Shown: positions 60,606-64,000 of the stretch, one piece after another
Layout of the letters: the number at the start of each line of letters is the position of its first letter
Position numbering within the stretch: position 1 is the stretch's first letter
Source: Brevibacillus centrosporus
Lineage (GTDB): Bacteria; Bacillota; Bacilli; Brevibacillales; Brevibacillaceae
Length of the DNA: 64,000 nt
Direction of reading: 5' to 3'
Assembly: GCF_003710815.1 (NCBI RefSeq)
Contig: NZ_RHHP01000031.1
Span: 1-64,000, forward strand
Made by a program: the position numbers and the translations under genes
Notes under the pieces: model-generated
Database searches by the model: none
What the model was told of the DNA's origin: nothing
The model's input: the letters and a program-made list of their open reading frames with translations, nothing else

Positions 60606-60980
60606 ATGGGAGTGCGAGGAGTCAGAGGAGCCATTACAGTAGAGGTCGACACACGTGAAGAGATCGTGTCCTCCACCAAATGGCTGTTGGAAGAAATGGT
60701 CAGCAAAAATGAGATTGCAGCAGAAGACATAGCGAGTATTATCATTACCACGACAGAAGATGTAAGTGCTACCTTCCCTGCGCAGGCTGCACGCTTGCTT
60801 GAGGGCGATGGATGGCAATACGTTCCGCTGATGTGCGCGCGCGAAATTCCTGTTCCAGGCGGTCTGCCTATGTGTGTGCGTGTCATGATGCATGTGAACA
60901 CGGACAAGCAAGCAAAAGATATTCAACACGTATTTTTGCGGGATGCGGTTAAACTCCGCCCCGATCTGACAAATCGATAG
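60606..60980 (+). CDS. aroH: Chorismate mutase AroH
   Basis: Monofunctional chorismate mutase of 124 residues, converting chorismate to prephenate for Phe and Tyr. The sequence VRGVRGAITVEVDTREEIV and LMCAREIPVPGGLPMCVRV match the trimeric B. subtilis AroH, including the active-site arginines. It starts three bases after aroB. The stop abuts the promoter of the trp operon, which starts at 60981. Confidence 0.95.
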   Translation: MGVRGVRGAITVEVDTREEIVSSTKWLLEEMVSKNEIAAEDIASIIITTTEDVSATFPAQAARLLEGDGWQYVPLMCAREIPVPGGLPMCVRVMMHVNTDKQAKDIQHVFLRDAVKLRPDLTNR

Positions 60981-61009
60981 TTGACATTCTGGGCGCTCTC
61001 TTTTACGAT
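60981..61009 (+). promoter_or_regulatory. Promoter of the trp operon
   Basis: A perfect TTGACA (60981-60986), 17 bases, TACGAT (61004-61009). Transcription would start near 61016, directly before a hairpin in the leader. Confidence 0.85.
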
Positions 61010-61015
61010 AAGTGA

Positions 61016-61161
61016 AACGAGAGCGTCTCGTTTTCCGGATTGATGAATTACCGGCTGAGAGCAGAGCAAGTAGAGCAGAGTTGAGATGAGTTAGGTTGAG
61101 GAGAGAAGAGCAGGCTGGGTATATTTTTTGCGCCCATTCCAGTGCTCGCACTGGTTTTTTT
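61016..61161 (+). promoter_or_regulatory. TRAP-controlled attenuator of the trp operon
   Basis: The leader begins with a hairpin (ACGAGA/TCTCGT near 61018-61031), like the 5' stem-loop of the B. subtilis trp leader. Between 61057 and 61110 G/U-AG-like triplets repeat about every five bases: GAG at 61057, CAG at 61062, AAG at 61068, GAG at 61073, 61078, 61083 and 61088, TAG at 61092, and GAG at 61098, 61103 and 61108. That is eleven sites, nine of them fully G/U-AG. The antiterminator arm AGCA..CTGG (61109-61118) overlaps the last triplet and pairs with CCAGTGCT (61139-61146), which is also the 5' arm of the terminator. Confidence 0.9.
61139..61161 (+). terminator. trp leader terminator
   Basis: CCAGTG (61139-61144) and CACTGG (61149-61154) pair around CTCG, followed by seven T. 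It is mutually exclusive with the antiterminator arm at 61109-61118. Confidence 0.9.
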
Positions 61162-61440
61162 ATTATCCCAATGCTTTGTAAGCATAACAGGATAGTAGGT
61201 GGGCAGCTGATCATTCACCTGTGCCAGAAGCTTGGCAATTCCAAGTTTATTATGAAAACTCCACTCAGGATTTTCATGAGGCTTGAACGTGGTCTCAAAA
61301 CGGCCACCAAACAACGGGCAAACAATCTCGTTGTTTGTATAGAAATTCTCCCCCTACCTCTCGCTCTAGTTAGCGGGCAGGGAAGAGCACGGATCAAAAT
61401 TCCGTCCCGTTCTTTCCCCCGAAAAAGGAGATGAGAGTCC
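61162..61440 (+). promoter_or_regulatory. Structured leader between the trp terminator and trpE
   Basis: About 280 bases with no gene that I can support but several inverted repeats: ATGCTTTGTAAGCAT near 61171, CAAACAACG (61308-61316) with CGTTGTTTG (61329-61337), and GGGAA..ACGGA with TCCGT..TTCCC (about 61380-61420), the last lying just before the trpE ribosome site AAAGGAG at 61424-61430. It may control trpE translation in the read-through transcript, as in B. subtilis. This is inference. Confidence 0.45.
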
Positions 61441-62955
61441 ATGTATTTCCCCACTTTAGCCGAGGTCCAATCCCTTTCGGCTTCGTATTCTTTAATTCCC
61501 GTGAGCATGACCTTGTTAGCTGACCATGAGACACCCATTCGTTTGTACCAAAAGGTTCGCCAAAGTGACTCGTTCCTTCTTGAGAGTGTGGAAGGCGGAG
61601 CGAGATGGGCACGGTTTTCCTTCATCGGGATGAATCCTTTTCAGATCGTCGAAGCAAAGGAAGAAGAAATTACCGTGCTGCGCCGTAATGGAGAGCGTAC
61701 GTCCCTCCAAGGGAATCCGGTTCAGTACCTCCGTGAAGAATTGGATCGTTTCAAAAGCCCTAAGCTGCCTCGTTTCCCACGGCTTAGTGGTGGAGCAGTA
61801 GGGTTTTTCGGCTACAATACACTACGTTATTTTGAAAATCTTCCAGCCCATCGACAAGAGCGCTTGACTGTTCCGGATATGCGTTTTCTGTTTGTGGATG
61901 AAATGATTGCCTTTGACCATCTGAAGCAAGAAATCCAGCTGATTGTAAACCTCCATGTCGAGACGGGAGATACACCAGCCGTCATTGCCGAAAAATACGA
62001 GCAAGTCTGTGAACGCCTTGAACAGCTGGCTGCGAAAGTAAGTGAGCCCCTTCAGGCAGACCGCCGTATCCAAGTAGCTGAACAAGAGCCGACACCTCTC
62101 ACTGTGGAGCCCAATATGAGTCGCGAGAAGTACGAGGAAATCGTGGAGCAGGCAAAAGAATACATTGCCGCGGGCGATATTTTCCAAGTGGTGTTATCCC
62201 AGCGATTCTCCGTGAAAACAGATGTGGATCCTTTTGCGGTCTATCGATTGCTGCGTACGTTAAACCCTTCTCCGTACATGTACTACCTCGAGTATGAAGG
62301 GGAAACAGTAGTTGGGACTTCACCGGAGCTGCTGGTACGGGTCGAGGATGAAAAAGTAGAAATGCGGCCGATCGCGGGTACGCGCAAAAGAGGAGCTACT
62401 CCACAAGAAGACGAACTGCTGGCGGCAGATTTGCTAGCGGACAACAAGGAGAGAGCCGAGCACTACATGCTGCTCGATCTCGGACGAAACGATGTGGGGA
62501 AAGTGTCCGCCTACGGTAGTGTCAAAGTAGAGGAGGCATTGGTAATCGAAAACTACTCCCATGTCATGCACATGGTGTCGCATGTGACGGGCAGGCTTCG
62601 GGAAGATCTGCATCCATTTGACGCTCTGCTTTCCGCTTTTCCAGCAGGTACGGTATCGGGCTCTCCCAAGCTTCGAGCGATGGAAATTATCGCAGAGCTG
62701 GAACCGGATGCCCGCCACTTGTATGCAGGGGCGATCGGGTACATTTCCTTTGACGGTTCGCTGGATAGCTGCATTACGATCCGCACGCTGTTTTTCCAGG
62801 ATGGATACGCACACGTGCAGGCCGGAGCAGGGATTGTCGCTGACTCTGTACCTGCGAATGAGTATCAGGAGACTGTCAACAAGGCAGCAGCTATGATTTC
62901 CGCACTCGAAAAAGCGGAGCAGCTGTTTTCGCGCAAGGAGGAATTGTCATGCTAA
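61441..62955 (+). CDS. trpE: Anthranilate synthase component I
   Basis: Large subunit (504 residues) of anthranilate synthase, first enzyme of tryptophan synthesis from chorismate. The tryptophan-feedback LLESVEGGARWARFSF block, and the chorismate-binding domain (NPSPYMYYLEYEG, PIAGTRKRG, HYMLLDLGRNDVG, HMVSHVTGRL, GTVSGSPKLRAMEII) are intact. Start ATG 61441 has AAAGGAG about ten bases before. It is the first gene of the trp operon and its stop overlaps trpD by seven bases. Confidence 0.97.
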   Translation: MYFPTLAEVQSLSASYSLIPVSMTLLADHETPIRLYQKVRQSDSFLLESVEGGARWARFSFIGMNPFQIVEAKEEEITVLRRNGERTSLQGNPVQYLREELDRFKSPKLPRFPRLSGGAVGFFGYNTLRYFENLPAHRQERLTVPDMRFLFVDEMIAFDHLKQEIQLIVNLHVETGDTPAVIAEKYEQVCERLEQLAAKVSEPLQADRRIQVAEQEPTPLTVEPNMSREKYEEIVEQAKEYIAAGDIFQVVLSQRFSVKTDVDPFAVYRLLRTLNPSPYMYYLEYEGETVVGTSPELLVRVEDEKVEMRPIAGTRKRGATPQEDELLAADLLADNKERAEHYMLLDLGRNDVGKVSAYGSVKVEEALVIENYSHVMHMVSHVTGRLREDLHPFDALLSAFPAGTVSGSPKLRAMEIIAELEPDARHLYAGAIGYISFDGSLDSCITIRTLFFQDGYAHVQAGAGIVADSVPANEYQETVNKAAAMISALEKAEQLFSRKEELSC

Positions 62956-63974
62956 CGCAAGCACTCGAGCAGATCCTGCAAGGCAAGCATTTGGATACCG
63001 CTGTTGCCGAGGAAGCCATGGGAGAGATTATGGACGGCAAAGCGACTCCTGCCCAGATCGGGGCTTTTCTCGCCAGCCTTCGCTTGAAAGGTGAGCAGGT
63101 AGAAGAAATTCTCGGCTTCGCCAAAGCGATGAGAGCACGCGCTACGACGTTTCCGATCGAGCTTCCGGGCTTGGTGGATACGTGTGGAACAGGCGGCGAT
63201 GGCAGTCATACCTTTAACATTTCCACGGCGAGTGCTTTCGTCGCAGCGAGCGACGGGGTTCGCATCGCCAAGCATGGCAATCGTGCCGTATCCAGTAAAA
63301 GTGGGAGTGCAGATGTGCTCGAAGCACTGGACGTTCCGGTCAATCTAACTCCGAAAAATGCGGCAGACTGCCTGCGTGCAACGAATCTGTGCTTCCTGTT
63401 TGCGCCGCTGTATCACCAAGCGATGAAGCATGCGGCTGGACCACGCAAGGAGCTGGCTGTTCGCACCGTGTTCAACCTGCTGGGTCCCTTGACGAATCCA
63501 GCCAATGCCAGTCATCAGCTGATGGGTGTTTATGATGCCAAGCTGCTTCCGACGATCGCTTCCGTTCTTGCTCAATTGGATGTCAAACGAGCGCTGGTCG
63601 TAGCAGGAGAAGACGGCTTGGACGAACTGACAGTAACCGGAATCAGCCATGTGGCAGAGCTGCGCGATGGCAAAATCACTACCTATGAAATACAGCCTGA
63701 GCAATTCGGATTGCGGCGCTATGAAAAAGATGCCTTGCGCGGTGGAGATGCAACGGAAAACGCGGCCATCATCCACGATGTTTTTGCAGGGAAACGCGGA
63801 GCGCCTCGCGATATCGTTTTGCTGAACGCAGGAGCGATCCTGTACCTGGCAGATCGGGTGAGCTCGATTGAAGCAGGTGTGATCCGTGCCGCTGAACTGA
63901 TTGACGACGGACTCGTGATGAATAAGCTCGAGCAAGTCCGACAGATTGCAGGAGGAATGATTCATGCTTCGTAA
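62949..63974 (+). CDS. trpD: Anthranilate phosphoribosyltransferase
   Basis: A 341-residue enzyme joining anthranilate to PRPP. Signatures are DTCGTGGDGSHTFNIST (PRPP site), KHGNRAVSSKSGSADVLEALD and the FNLLGPLTNPA block. ATG 62949 overlaps the trpE end by seven bases, with CAAGGAGG upstream. The stop overlaps the trpC start by eleven bases. There is no trpG between trpE and trpD, as in B. subtilis, where the pabA-type glutaminase is used. Confidence 0.97.
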   Translation: MLTQALEQILQGKHLDTAVAEEAMGEIMDGKATPAQIGAFLASLRLKGEQVEEILGFAKAMRARATTFPIELPGLVDTCGTGGDGSHTFNISTASAFVAASDGVRIAKHGNRAVSSKSGSADVLEALDVPVNLTPKNAADCLRATNLCFLFAPLYHQAMKHAAGPRKELAVRTVFNLLGPLTNPANASHQLMGVYDAKLLPTIASVLAQLDVKRALVVAGEDGLDELTVTGISHVAELRDGKITTYEIQPEQFGLRRYEKDALRGGDATENAAIIHDVFAGKRGAPRDIVLLNAGAILYLADRVSSIEAGVIRAAELIDDGLVMNKLEQVRQIAGGMIHAS

Positions 63975-64000
63975 AATTGTCGAGAAAAAACGGGAAGAAG
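63964..64000 (+). CDS. trpC: Indole-3-glycerol phosphate synthase, N-terminal fragment (window edge)
   Basis: Only the first 12 codons are in the window (MLRKIVEKKREE), and the sequence is then cut by the edge. The N-terminal LxKIVxxKxEE pattern is that of TrpC, and the position directly after trpD with an overlap is where trpC belongs. Confidence 0.75.
   Translation, partial: MLRKIVEKKREE

Noticed and set aside
1..64000. CRISPR arrays, insertion sequences, prophage, plasmid or defence genes
   Set aside because: No regularly spaced repeats, transposase, integrase, phage structural or restriction genes are seen. The window is conserved chromosomal backbone throughout.

Overview
The window looks like a piece of core chromosome from a spore-forming, aerobic Firmicute, most likely Brevibacillus (close to B. 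brevis) or a near relative in the Paenibacillaceae. The evidence is gene content and order. The genes follow the Bacillus subtilis segment ppiB - scpAB - dacB-spmAB - rluB - resABCDE - serA - fer - recS/ypb genes - gudB - prsW - sleB-ypeB - ypfA - cmk - ypfD - fni - yphA/B - der - gpsA - yphE/F - spoIVA - hup - folE/mtrB - hepS-menG-hepT - ndk - cheR - aroCBH - trpEDC almost gene for gene. It differs from B. subtilis in having a futalosine-type menaquinone gene (mqnA) with UbiA and UbiX partners inside the hepS/hepT cluster, and plsC and plsY at positions not used in B. subtilis. I see no prophage, insertion sequence, CRISPR array or rRNA.

Layout. 1-2.4 kb: a large cyclic-di-GMP enzyme (degenerate GGDEF, EAL, two CBS, GGDEF). 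2.4-7.5 kb: cyclophilin, an M50-family protease, ScpA/ScpB, and the sporulation operon dacB-spmA-spmB. 7.6-14.5 kb: RluB, the cytochrome c maturation genes resABC and the redox two-component system resDE. 14.5-17.3 kb: a HAD phosphatase-like protein, a small unknown gene and an ArsB/NhaD-type permease. 17.4-20.7 kb (minus strand): a class V aminotransferase and serA, behind a T-box leader with an AGC (Ser) specifier and, further upstream, PurR-box-like repeats. 20.9-28.2 kb: ferredoxin, YpbB-RecS, a CPBP protease-like protein, a LysM protein, a thioredoxin-reductase-like flavoprotein and a MecA paralogue. 28.6-31 kb: glutamate dehydrogenase and asparaginase. 31-36.4 kb: PrsW, a tiny Cys-rich protein, SleB-YpeB (germination), a PilZ c-di-GMP receptor, Cmk and PlsC. 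36.6-43.8 kb: an S1-repeat protein, type 2 IPP isomerase, the YIEGIA protein with its small partner, Der, PlsY and GpsA. 43.9-48.2 kb: a sporulation cluster (SpoVIF, DUF2768, two tandem 2Fe-2S ferredoxins, YphF lipoprotein, SpoIVA). 48.4-51.3 kb: HU, FolE, a tRNA-Pro, a lytic transglycosylase, TRAP (mtrB) and an unknown exported protein. 51.4-56.4 kb: polyprenyl and menaquinone synthesis. 56.5-64 kb: Ndk, CheR and the aromatic/tryptophan supraoperon, which runs off the end in trpC.

How it fits together. Three pieces of regulation can be read from the DNA. (1) The serine operon has a Ser-specific T-box and a likely PurR control site, joining serine supply to tRNA charging and purine synthesis. 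(2) The trpE leader has a strong promoter, a 5' hairpin, about eleven G/U-AG-like triplets at roughly 5-nt spacing, and overlapping antiterminator and terminator arms. This is a TRAP attenuator, and the TRAP gene mtrB lies 10 kb upstream. (3) Candidate SigK and SigE promoters precede spoVIF and spoIVA. The c-di-GMP enzyme at the left edge and the PilZ receptor at 34 kb may act in one signalling circuit. The quinone genes (hepS, menG, UbiA, UbiX, mqnA, hepT) and resABC both serve the respiratory chain.
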